Notes under the pieces: generated by a model
What the model was told of the DNA's origin: nothing
What the model saw: the letters and a program-made list of their open reading frames with translations, nothing else
The model's database searches: none
Assembly: GCA_020027655.1 (NCBI GenBank)
Contig: JAHKKJ010000339.1
Coordinates: 1-5,076 of the forward strand
DNA length: 5,076 bases
From: Deltaproteobacteria bacterium
Lineage (GTDB): Bacteria > Desulfobacterota > Binatia > UBA9968
Direction of reading: 5' to 3'
Part shown: one piece after another, positions 1 through 5,076 of the stretch
Layout: every line of letters starts with the position of its first letter
How positions within the stretch are numbered: position 1 is the stretch's first letter
Program-made: the position numbers and the translations under genes

Positions 1-2
1 CG

Positions 3-260
3 GTGCTGTGGCCGGAGCGGTTGTCGCCCCGCGTCTCGGTGGCCACCTTGCGCATTCCGAAGCAGAAATTCGATTCGCCGGCGCAGATCGCGTTCGCGCG
101 ACGCCTCTCCTACAACCCGTGGCACTGCATCGCCGAGCATCGCCCGCTCGGCAATCAAAGCCGGGCCCGGCGCCGCATGTATTACGAGTTGTCGAAGTTT
201 CGGCACGACATGAACGATGTGCCGCACTATGAGCCGAACGGGGATGAAACGTTTGACTAG
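3..260 (+). CDS. Catalase-related heme protein, C-terminal end (5' part outside window)
   Basis: This is the last 85 codons of a gene that enters from the left edge; it ends at TAG 258-260. The translation carries the block YNPWHCIAEHRPLGNQSRAR, which closely resembles the NPWH-x(3)-EHRPLG-x(2)-(N/S)RAR stretch near the C-terminus of short catalase-like heme proteins (y4iL-like and SrpA-like groups). It is followed by a basic helix and a short acidic tail. These proteins are about 300-400 residues long, lack the C-terminal extensions of large catalases, and are poorly characterised; peroxidase or hydroperoxide-metabolising activity is the usual expectation. The proximal heme tyrosine and the distal histidine/asparagine lie upstream of the window, so activity cannot be judged. 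The GTG at base 3 is simply the first in-frame codon, not a real start. The cytochrome and GMC genes downstream lie on the same strand but are separated by 1.2 kb of debris. Family assignment is fairly sure, subgroup less so. Confidence 0.85.
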   Translation: MLWPERLSPRVSVATLRIPKQKFDSPAQIAFARRLSYNPWHCIAEHRPLGNQSRARRRMYYELSKFRHDMNDVPHYEPNGDETFD

Positions 261-283
261 GCACGCTCGCACAAACCTCGGAC

Positions 284-299
284 AGCGGCCGGCGCCGCT
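284..299 (+). terminator. Short GC-rich hairpin after the catalase-like gene (weak terminator candidate)
   Basis: AGCGGC (284-289) and GCCGCT (294-299) form a perfect 6-bp stem around a CGGC loop, 23 bases after the stop codon of the catalase-like gene. There is no T-run after it, so it is not a convincing intrinsic terminator; it could be a 3'-end stabilising hairpin or chance in GC-rich DNA. Confidence 0.25.
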
Positions 300-460
300 C
301 CTGGAAGAGATCCTCCGATAAAAGAGATTACCTTTGATCCATCCTACGGTTCGATAAACTCACCGTCCCGAGGAAGATCGAGGGACAGCCACCTAGATTA
401 GAAGCTTCTTGCTGCAATCGGGAGGCATCTTTCCGGCCCTATCCGCAAGCCAACTCGAAG

Positions 461-490
461 TTGACATAACTGCACGTTATCGAATATCGT
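461..490 (+). promoter_or_regulatory. Possible sigma-70-type promoter upstream of the transposase remnant
   Basis: TTGACA at 461-466 matches the -35 consensus exactly. TATCGT at 485-490 follows with an 18-base spacer and matches 4 of 6 bases of the -10 consensus. It points toward the transposase fragment, which has no intact start, so there is no obvious functional gene to drive. It may be a leftover of the mobile element or chance. Confidence 0.25.
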
Positions 491-552
491 ACCTCAGATA
501 AGGGAAAATATCCGGCTGCCTGGCGACTGATCAACATTGCCATAACGAATCA

Positions 553-908
553 AAAACCCGCTGGGCCAATGTCACTTTCTCTTTCCGACTCAATCGGCAA
601 AAGCTGAGAGCAGTGCGCCGGCGCGAGGGCCGCTATCTGCTACGCACCAATCTGTCGGGCCGAGAGCCGGCTCAACTCTGGCAGTTCTACATCCAATTGG
701 TCGAGATCGAAGCAGCCTTCAAAAACTTAAAAGACGATCTTCAATTGCGTCCGATTTACCACCAGCTTCAACAGAGAATCGAAGCGCATATCTTTGTGGC
801 GTTTATGGCCTACTGCTTGCACGTCACGCTGAGGGCGGCGCAGTTACGTCCTGTGGCCGGTAGGCTGACACCTCGCGCCGTGCTCGATAAGTTTGCCGCC
901 ATCCAAAA
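553..908 (+). pseudogene. Transposase C-terminal fragment (IS4/IS1634-type DDE), remnant
   Basis: Frame +1 reads a transposase-like segment starting around KTRWANVTFSFRLN (553 on) and continuing through REGRYLLRTNL, LKDDLQLRPIYH and RIEAHIFVAFMAYCLHVTL to about FAAIQ near 908. It contains YIQLVEIEAAFKNLK, which fits the spacing Y-x6-E-x6-K of the IS4-superfamily YREK signature, with leucine where arginine is usual; this glutamate would be the last acidic residue of the DDE triad. Only about 118 codons survive of a protein normally about 400-600 residues long. The N-terminal domains with both catalytic aspartates are missing, an in-frame stop sits at 499-501, and the last ~30 residues of the family are replaced by unrelated sequence after ~908. 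The GTG at 613 allows a 118-residue reading frame, but it begins inside the conserved domain and is not a real start. Non-functional; the exact IS family is uncertain. Confidence 0.8.
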
Positions 909-1013
909 CTCCAAAGAGCCAAGCTCTATCAGCAGCTACAGGCTCTCGGGGATTTTCGCCCGGGCATGATTTCGGTCAACTTTCGCAAATGCGGCAAGAA
1001 CAATTGCGCTTGT
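909..1013 (+). pseudogene. N-terminal fragment of a Cys-rich transposon-associated protein (DUF6788-like)
   Basis: Reading frame +3, different from the preceding transposase remnant, gives KLQRAKLYQQLQALGDFRPG and then ISVNFRKCGKNNCAC. This resembles the N-terminal region of small proteins of the DUF6788 type often found next to transposases. They share a hydrophilic helix, the phrase FRPG-(S/M)-x-S-V-N-(F/Y)-RKCGK and a cysteine cluster (here codons at 990, 1005 and 1011) that may bind metal. The usual continuation after the last cysteine (a Gly/His-rich stretch followed by Tyr-Leu) is absent: from base ~1014 the frame reads into the opposite strand of the CoxG-like piece and stops at 1068-1070. 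There is no in-frame start codon near 909; the ATG at 966 lies inside the conserved part. About 35 codons remain. Family identity comes from memory of the motif and is moderately sure; loss of function is clear. Confidence 0.6.
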
Positions 1014-1187
1014 CACTTTGGCCGGTCCGAACTTCACCGTCAGGGTCGCATCGTACGAGCCGTCCTCTAGCCGGTCACCCAGTTTCGCCCCCGGCATGCA
1101 GTCAACCACGGCGCGCGGGTCCGACAGCACGTCCCACACGATCCGCGGCGCCGCTGGCACCTCTACACGCTCGCTGATTTCAATCAC
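1013..1187 (-). pseudogene. CoxG-like SRPBCC-domain protein, N-terminal fragment
   Basis: On the minus strand a GTG at 1187-1185 opens a frame reading MIEISERVEVPAAPRIVWDV, then LSDPRAVVDCMPGAKL, then DGSYDATLTVKFGPAKVT. This is the typical start of CoxG-type SRPBCC proteins (carbon monoxide dehydrogenase subunit G family): a beta strand, the VPAxPxxVW-x-x-LSDP helix, the C(L/M)PGA turn, and a strand ending in VKxGP. Full-length members have about 150-200 residues and accompany molybdenum hydroxylases of the CO-dehydrogenase type. Here similarity ends after ~59 residues at base ~1013, exactly where the DUF6788-like fragment on the other strand ends; the frame continues to 936 only as the antisense of that fragment. 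I see no Shine-Dalgarno upstream of the GTG and no cox neighbours. It is probably a broken piece brought in or left by rearrangement. Confidence 0.75.
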
Positions 1188-1275
1188 TATGTGGACGGGG
1201 GAAAAACGCGCCCCGGCTCGCCATAGTCCCCCTTTTTTCCATGGCTATCGCGGAAGTCCTCAGTTTAGTAGTGAT

Positions 1276-1300
1276 AGGAACTCGTTTTTGCGGAGTTCCT
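1276..1300. repeat. Perfect 8-bp inverted repeat with 9-base spacer (operator or hairpin candidate)
   Basis: AGGAACTC (1276-1283) and GAGTTCCT (1293-1300) are exact reverse complements separated by GTTTTTGCG. No T-run follows on either strand, so an intrinsic terminator is unlikely. The position, ~150 bases upstream of the cytochrome start, would suit a regulator-binding dyad or an RNA hairpin in a leader. Confidence 0.45.
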
Positions 1301-1342
1301 CGCAGTCGACTCATATTCGCTGTCTGCTTCCCAGCGGAAGCC

Positions 1343-1372
1343 TTGCCTTCTTTATGTTACTTACTGTATTTT
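1343..1372 (+). promoter_or_regulatory. Weak promoter candidate for the cytochrome gene
   Basis: TTGCCT (1343-1348) and TATTTT (1367-1372) are spaced by 18 bases in an A+T-richer patch about 75 bases before the cytochrome start codon. Each hexamer matches the sigma-70 consensus at only 4 positions, so this is a tentative call. Confidence 0.2.
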
Positions 1373-1435
1373 CTGCTGCGATGAGTTGCAATCTAGATTT
1401 GTAGACGCGTGCAAGATGGAAGCAGCCGAGTCGGT

Positions 1436-1441
1436 GGAGGA
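1436..1441 (+). promoter_or_regulatory. Shine-Dalgarno GGAGGA deciding the cytochrome start
   Basis: GGAGGA lies 6 bases before the ATG at 1448. It decides against the in-frame GTG at 1409, which would add 13 hydrophilic residues before the lipoprotein signal and has no comparable site. Confidence 0.75.
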
Positions 1442-1447
1442 GATCGA

Positions 1448-3847
1448 ATGAAAAGCGGAGCATCGTCACGTATTTTAATCTTCATCGCTATGATTACGCT
1501 TGTCTTTGCCGGATGTGGGAAGCAGTCGCCTGCGCCCGGCACAGTCCTGGATGAAGCGATGACAGCAGGCCGCAAAGCCGACAGTTTTCCGGCGGCGGAC
1601 GAAGACTACTTCAAAGACATGGATGGCGGCATACAACTCACGACCAACGAGGTCAAAGGTCGCAATAACTGGATTGTTTGGACCGGCGGCAACGACCGGT
1701 TCTGGGATCATCTCGTAAATAAGAGCTTCGGCGCGGTAGATTTTTTGAAAATTATCTCGTCGCATACGAGTATTAAGCATCTAAGCCGCGACACGCGCTG
1801 GAAATACCTCGGCCTGGTCAATGAGCCCTGCTTTGAAAAAGCCCAGGGACCGCGCCCTGATCGTTTTGGTCTGTGGCTCGACATTCGCAGTAAGGATTGT
1901 CCGCCCGATCCCTTTGAGAACGAGCAGAAGTATGCCGGCGTGAAAATCGGCGCGCGCGGCAAAAATATGCCGGTGGGATCTTACTACGGTTATGCGACGG
2001 GCGTCGTCGGCTTGCGTCTGTTTCCCAACCCGGATTTCGATGAGGCGGCAGCGAAGAAATGGGACCCGGAGAGATTTTACACCGATCCGAGCTACTACAA
2101 CGATAAGAACCTGATCCGTCCCTATCGCGTCGGTATGAGCTGCGGTTTTTGCCATGTGGGCCCGAGTCCGGTGAAACCGCCCGAAAACCCGGAAAATCCC
2201 AAATGGGAAAACCTGAACTCCAACCCGGGCGCGCAATATTTCTGGGTGGACCGGATCCTCTTTTGGGAAAAGGACGAGGCGAATTTCGTTTACCAACTGC
2301 TGCACACGTCTTTGCCCGGCACGTTGGATACTTCGTTTATTTCCACTGACTACATCAATAATCCGCGGACTATGAACGCGGTCTACAGCGTCGGCCCGCG
2401 GCTCGGACCTGCCTTGCGCTGGGGTCAGGAGAAACTCGCCGGTGGAAATTTAAAGAACAAGCAGTTCCAAGATTTTCCGCAGACCGCCGCGCTCTCGCAG
2501 TTCTACAAAGCACCGGATACCGTGTGGACGCCGCGCGTGCTCAAAGACGGATCGGATTCGGTGGGAATCCTTGGCGCGCTGAATCGCGTTTTTATTAATA
2601 TCGGACTGTTTAGCGAGGAGTGGCTGCTGCATTTCAATGTGCTGCTTGGCGGCAAAAGCATTACGCCCATCAGAATCGAGGACGCCGAGAAAAACTCCAG
2701 CTACTGGAACGCCACCGTGGCTCAGACGCCGGATGTGGCGCTGTTTTTTTTGAAATCGGCGAAGCCTGATCTCCTCAAGGATGCCCCGGGAGGCAGCCAA
2801 TATCTGACTCAAGACAAGGCCAGGTTGCACCGGGGCAAGGTTGCTTTTGCCGAGCGGTGCGGACGTTGCCATTCGAGCAAGATTCCCGAGGCGCCGGCCA
2901 ACGTCGATGAAAGGAACTGGGAACAGTACTGGGCCTGGACCAAGACTGACGATTTTAAGAAAAAGATGACGGAGATGGTGCTGGCCGACGACTTCCTCAC
3001 GGACAATTATCTCTCCACGGAGCGACGCATCCCGGTGACCTTGCTGCAGACCAATGCCTGCAGCCCGCTGGCGACCAACGCCATTGCGGGGAATATCTGG
3101 GATAACTTCTCATCGCAGACCTATCAGACCTTGCCGTCTGTGGGAAAAATGACGCTGCATAACCCCATCGATGGCACAACTTTTGAGTACGAGTTGCCCG
3201 GCGGCGGTCGTGGCTTCACCCGCCCCCCGTCATTAATCAGTCTTTGGTCCTCGGCGCCCTTTCTTCTCAATAATTCGGTTGGAAAATTCAGATGGGAGGC
3301 TTCTGTCGAAGCGCGGATGGATTCCTTCAACGACGCCATCGAAAAAATGCTTTGGCCGGAGAAGCGAGAAAAGGATCCGATCCTTGGCGATAAAGTTCCG
3401 GGCTTCATCTATCGAACGACCGCTACCAGCTATATTAAAGTTGCCCCAGGTTTTTTGCCTCCCGGTTTAGAGAAGTTGCTCAGCTGGGGAGATTGGCTTC
3501 AGCGATTTTTTCCGTGGCTTTTTAGCGAAGGCATCATCATGATTGGTCCGATCCCCAAAGGGACGCCGGTGACCCTGTTGACCAACATCGATCTCGAGTC
3601 GAATAGGGCGGATCTGGTTAAAGTCTTGCTCAAGATGAAAGCGGATTTAAAGCAAGTCGAGGGTGCCAGCGACGAAGAAGCGGCCAAGGTCTTCAAAAAT
3701 CTCGTGCCCGATCTGCTCAAGGTGAGCAAGTGTCCGGACTACGTCGTGAATAAAGGTCACTATTTTGGCACGAGCTTTTTCAAAGAGGAGCCCGCTCTGA
3801 GCGACGATGACAAGTGGGCGCTGATCGAGTACCTGAAAATCTTCTAG
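1448..3847 (+). CDS. Large diheme c-type cytochrome lipoprotein, RoxA/MauG-related
   Basis: 799 residues. The N-terminus is a lipoprotein signal: MKSGASSR, a hydrophobic core, then LVFAGC with Cys23 as the predicted lipidated residue. Residue +2 is Gly, so no Asp inner-membrane retention signal. An N-terminal domain contains GRNNWIVWTGGNDRFWD (71-87) and FGLWLD (140-145). Two CXXCH sites bind c-type heme: CGFCH (232-236) and CGRCH (471-475). The second half reads like the MauG/diheme peroxidase superfamily: GGGRGFTRPPSLISLWSSAPFLLNNSV (ending at 611, compare the family's PPLxGxWxxAPYLHNGS), then GHYFG (His771) and a closing helix LSDDDKWALIEYLK typical of cytochrome c domains. Size and two-heme layout recall rubber oxygenase RoxA (about 680 residues), but I cannot claim that substrate. 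Four cysteines outside the hemes (128, 151, 538, 762) could form disulfides. It acts in the periplasm or outer envelope and would need Ccm maturation. It is followed on the same strand by the GMC oxidoreductase gene, 206 bases downstream. The diheme cytochrome call is sure; reaction and substrate are unknown. Confidence 0.92.
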   Translation: MKSGASSRILIFIAMITLVFAGCGKQSPAPGTVLDEAMTAGRKADSFPAADEDYFKDMDGGIQLTTNEVKGRNNWIVWTGGNDRFWDHLVNKSFGAVDFLKIISSHTSIKHLSRDTRWKYLGLVNEPCFEKAQGPRPDRFGLWLDIRSKDCPPDPFENEQKYAGVKIGARGKNMPVGSYYGYATGVVGLRLFPNPDFDEAAAKKWDPERFYTDPSYYNDKNLIRPYRVGMSCGFCHVGPSPVKPPENPENPKWENLNSNPGAQYFWVDRILFWEKDEANFVYQLLHTSLPGTLDTSFISTDYINNPRTMNAVYSVGPRLGPALRWGQEKLAGGNLKNKQFQDFPQTAALSQFYKAPDTVWTPRVLKDGSDSVGILGALNRVFINIGLFSEEWLLHFNVLLGGKSITPIRIEDAEKNSSYWNATVAQTPDVALFFLKSAKPDLLKDAPGGSQYLTQDKARLHRGKVAFAERCGRCHSSKIPEAPANVDERNWEQYWAWTKTDDFKKKMTEMVLADDFLTDNYLSTERRIPVTLLQTNACSPLATNAIAGNIWDNFSSQTYQTLPSVGKMTLHNPIDGTTFEYELPGGGRGFTRPPSLISLWSSAPFLLNNSVGKFRWEASVEARMDSFNDAIEKMLWPEKREKDPILGDKVPGFIYRTTATSYIKVAPGFLPPGLEKLLSWGDWLQRFFPWLFSEGIIMIGPIPKGTPVTLLTNIDLESNRADLVKVLLKMKADLKQVEGASDEEAAKVFKNLVPDLLKVSKCPDYVVNKGHYFGTSFFKEEPALSDDDKWALIEYLKIF

Positions 3848-3863
3848 CTCGGTTTATTTACGC

Positions 3864-4038
3864 GCCCGAGGAGCGAGCCGCTGCGGTTGCGGGCAATGGG
3901 CCTTTACCTTGAGGATGCCTGCAAAACCTCGGTGGTGGGCACGGCAAGGAAGAAACGCAGACTTATGGCCAAGCACCTTACAAGTCAGCGCAGCTTTACG
4001 TTTCTGTGCCCGCGCCCTTCGAGGCTCACTCCTCGGGC
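3864..4038. repeat. Inverted-repeat-bounded, hairpin-rich intergenic element (REP/MITE-like)
   Basis: GCCCGAGGAGCGAGCC (3864-3879) and GGCTCACTCCTCGGGC (4023-4038) are reverse complements with one mismatch in 16. The pairing extends inward imperfectly, including TGCGGGCA/TGCCCGCG-type complementarity around 3889-3895 and 4007-4013. The right arm also forms its own hairpin, CGAGG (4020-4024) with CCTCG (4031-4035). A 3-base TAC lies just outside both ends (3859-3861 and 4039-4041), too short to prove a target duplication. The element fills nearly the whole gap between the cytochrome and GMC genes. The CCTTCGAGGCTC/CTCCTCGGG wording resembles dispersed palindromic repeats seen between genes in many environmental bacteria; that link is inference. 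It could equally act as an mRNA hairpin between two co-transcribed genes. Confidence 0.5.
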
Positions 4039-4053
4039 TACAACTCAAAAACA

Positions 4054-5076
4054 ATGAGCGTGGAAAGCTCCGGGCCGCCCCAATATGAGTATATCGTCGT
4101 CGGTTCGGGGGCCGGCGGCGGCACAGTGGCGGCGAGACTCGCTGAAGCGGGACGCAAGGTTCTTCTCCTTGAGGCCGGCGGCGATCCGCTTCAAATAGCG
4201 GAAACACGATTGCCCGGCGACTACCAAGTTCCTGCCTTTCACCCCTTCGCGTCTGAAAACGCGGCGATGAAGTGGGATTTCTTCGTACGGCATTACGCCG
4301 ACAACGAACAACAAAAGCGCGACGTCAAGTTCGACTGCGACCGCGATGGCGTTCTTTATCCGAGGGCTGGAACCTTGGGCGGTTGTACCGCGCATAATGC
4401 CCTGATCCTCATCTATCCTCATAACGACGACTGGGAACATATCGCGCAACTTACCGACGACCCATCCTGGCAGCCGGCCCACATGCGCAAGTATTTCGAG
4501 CGCATGGAAGATTGCCGGCATCGACCCATCTATCGCTGGCTGCAGAATCTTTTTGGCTTGAATCTGACGGGTCATGGTTTTGCCGGTTGGTTGACCACGG
4601 AGCGGCCATTTTGCATGGAAGCTTTGCGGGATGATGATCTCATGGACGTGATCAAAGGATCGGCCAAAAAAGCGATTCGAGACGAGCAGCATCCGCTCAA
4701 GCGATTGCTGTGGATCATTCAATCGCAGGCCGATCCTAATGATTGGCGGCTCGTGCAGGCGAATTCCTACGGCGTACGCTATGCACCTGTCAGCACTCGC
4801 GGCGGCGTGCGCATCGGTAGCCGCGAGCGGGTTCTGGAGGTTGCCAAGCGACATCCCGATAAATTTCGGCTTGAACTCAACGCATTGGTCACGCGGATCC
4901 TTTTTAACGACGACAACCGCGCCATCGGGGTGGCGTATTTGAAGGGCGAGCGCCTTTACCGCGCTTACGCCAATCATAGTACGGATGCCGGTGAACCGCG
5001 TGAAGCTTTTGGCTCGCGCGAGGTGATTCTGTGCGGCGGTGCTTTCAACACCCCGCAACTCCTCATGCTGTCCGGA
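4054..5076 (+). CDS. GMC-family FAD-dependent oxidoreductase, N-terminal 341 residues (3' end outside window)
   Basis: GMC enzymes oxidise alcohols, sugars or sterols with bound FAD and pass electrons to oxygen, quinones or cytochromes. The first 341 codons are present. Residues 11-43 are the FAD Rossmann fold: YEYIVVGSGAGGGTVAARLA (GxGxxG at 17-22), ending in the ribose-binding Glu40 of VLLLEAGG. LYPRAGTLGGCTAHNALI (101-118) corresponds to GMC signature 1, with GGCTAHN where GGSSxxN is common, followed by DDW (125-127). The last residues, GGAFNTPQLLMLSG (328-341), are signature 2, cut by the window edge. The catalytic His and His/Asn pair lie beyond the edge. I see no signal peptide or twin-arginine motif. 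ATG 4054 is chosen because it lies 10 codons before the fold, but no Shine-Dalgarno precedes it; GTG 4060 and GTG 4006 are alternatives. Same strand as the diheme cytochrome, so probably co-transcribed and possibly its electron donor (inference). Substrate unknown. Confidence 0.93.
   Translation, partial: MSVESSGPPQYEYIVVGSGAGGGTVAARLAEAGRKVLLLEAGGDPLQIAETRLPGDYQVPAFHPFASENAAMKWDFFVRHYADNEQQKRDVKFDCDRDGVLYPRAGTLGGCTAHNALILIYPHNDDWEHIAQLTDDPSWQPAHMRKYFERMEDCRHRPIYRWLQNLFGLNLTGHGFAGWLTTERPFCMEALRDDDLMDVIKGSAKKAIRDEQHPLKRLLWIIQSQADPNDWRLVQANSYGVRYAPVSTRGGVRIGSRERVLEVAKRHPDKFRLELNALVTRILFNDDNRAIGVAYLKGERLYRAYANHSTDAGEPREAFGSREVILCGGAFNTPQLLMLSG

Larger units (their letters stand above)
261..552. 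other. Intergenic stretch, no gene seen
   Basis: About 290 bases between the catalase-like stop codon and the first recognisable transposase sequence. No frame gives a protein I recognise, and frame +1 is closed by a stop at 499-501 just before the transposase remnant. It contains the hairpin at 284-299, a 10-bp palindrome AGAAGCTTCT at 400-409 and a promoter-like pair at 461-490. The left limit of the inserted transposon material must lie somewhere in this stretch, but I see no terminal inverted repeat marking it. Confidence 0.5.
1188..1447. other. Non-coding region between the CoxG-like fragment and the cytochrome gene
   Basis: This 260-base stretch separates the start of the truncated CoxG-like piece (reading left) from the diheme cytochrome gene (reading right). 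It is more A+T-rich toward its right half. It holds the inverted repeat at 1276-1300, a weak promoter-like pair at 1343-1372 and the ribosome binding site at 1436-1441. A frame from ATG 1189 to the stop at 1404 is open but resembles nothing and ends just after a hydrophobic stretch; I do not call it. Confidence 0.5.

Noticed and set aside
400..409. 10-bp palindrome AGAAGCTTCT
   Set aside because: Short, no loop, and expected by chance at this length; no other sign of a regulatory site nearby.
893..1177. Plus-strand open frame of 94 codons in frame 2
   Set aside because: Serine/proline/arginine-rich shadow; frame 3 shows DUF6788-like sequence and the minus strand shows CoxG-like sequence over the same bases.
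1018..1404. Plus-strand open frame of 128 codons, with a hydrophobic stretch near its end (about 1345-1395)
   Set aside because: Its first half is antisense to the CoxG-like fragment, and the hydrophobic stretch is followed by a stop within a few codons, so it is not a workable signal peptide or membrane protein.
1409..1447. GTG 1409 as start of the cytochrome gene
   Set aside because: It would place 13 hydrophilic residues before the lipoprotein signal and lacks a Shine-Dalgarno, whereas ATG 1448 has GGAGGA at 6 bases.
1781..2305. Open frame of 174 codons on the minus strand
   Set aside because: It is antisense to the diheme cytochrome through its first CXXCH region; composition is Arg/Val-rich shadow sequence with no motif.
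3729..3775. Possible third heme site around KCPDY...GHYFG
   Set aside because: There is no CXXCH or accepted variant spacing; the cysteine is nine residues before the histidine. The region is better read as part of the C-terminal cytochrome domain.
3965..4057. Small frame of 30 codons ending in ATGA overlap with the GMC start
   Set aside because: The overlap is suggestive of coupling, but there is no ribosome site, the peptide is Arg/Thr/Ser-rich, and its 3' part is the arm of the inverted repeat.
4045..5058. Long open frame on the minus strand (337 codons)
   Set aside because: It is fully antisense to the GMC gene, which has clear FAD motifs and both GMC signatures. The minus-strand translation shows no recognisable domain and is a typical shadow frame in GC-rich DNA.

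Overview
The window is bacterial DNA, most likely from a Gram-negative organism of moderately high G+C. The evidence is an envelope-type diheme cytochrome with a lipoprotein signal, a GMC flavoprotein and a catalase-like heme protein, all on the + strand, plus decayed transposon debris. The phylum cannot be fixed from the sequence; a proteobacterial or related soil/environmental lineage is a guess.

Layout. Bases 3-260 are the last ~85 codons of a catalase-related heme protein (y4iL/SrpA-like subgroup rather than a classical long catalase). Bases 261-552 hold no gene, only a short GC hairpin and a weak promoter-like pair. Bases 553-1187 are a patchwork of three gene pieces joined almost without spacer: the C-terminal end of an IS4/IS1634-type DDE transposase (+), the N-terminal part of a small Cys-rich transposon-associated protein resembling DUF6788 (+), and the N-terminal third of a CoxG-like SRPBCC protein (- strand). 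Bases 1188-1447 are non-coding and contain a perfect 8-bp inverted repeat, a weak promoter candidate and a good Shine-Dalgarno.

The centrepiece is 1448-3847, a 799-residue predicted lipoprotein with two CXXCH heme sites and a MauG/RoxA-like C-terminal half. After a 206-base gap carrying a hairpin-rich inverted-repeat element (3864-4038), a GMC-family FAD oxidoreductase begins at 4054 and runs off the right edge.

How they may work together (inference): the GMC enzyme oxidises an alcohol or similar organic substrate, and the large diheme lipoprotein either accepts its electrons or performs oxygenase/peroxidase chemistry on a related substrate. The catalase-like protein would handle peroxide or organic hydroperoxides. 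The patchwork between the catalase-like gene and the cytochrome looks like an insertion and rearrangement scar that may have split an older three-gene cluster. Substrate and pathway are not identifiable here.
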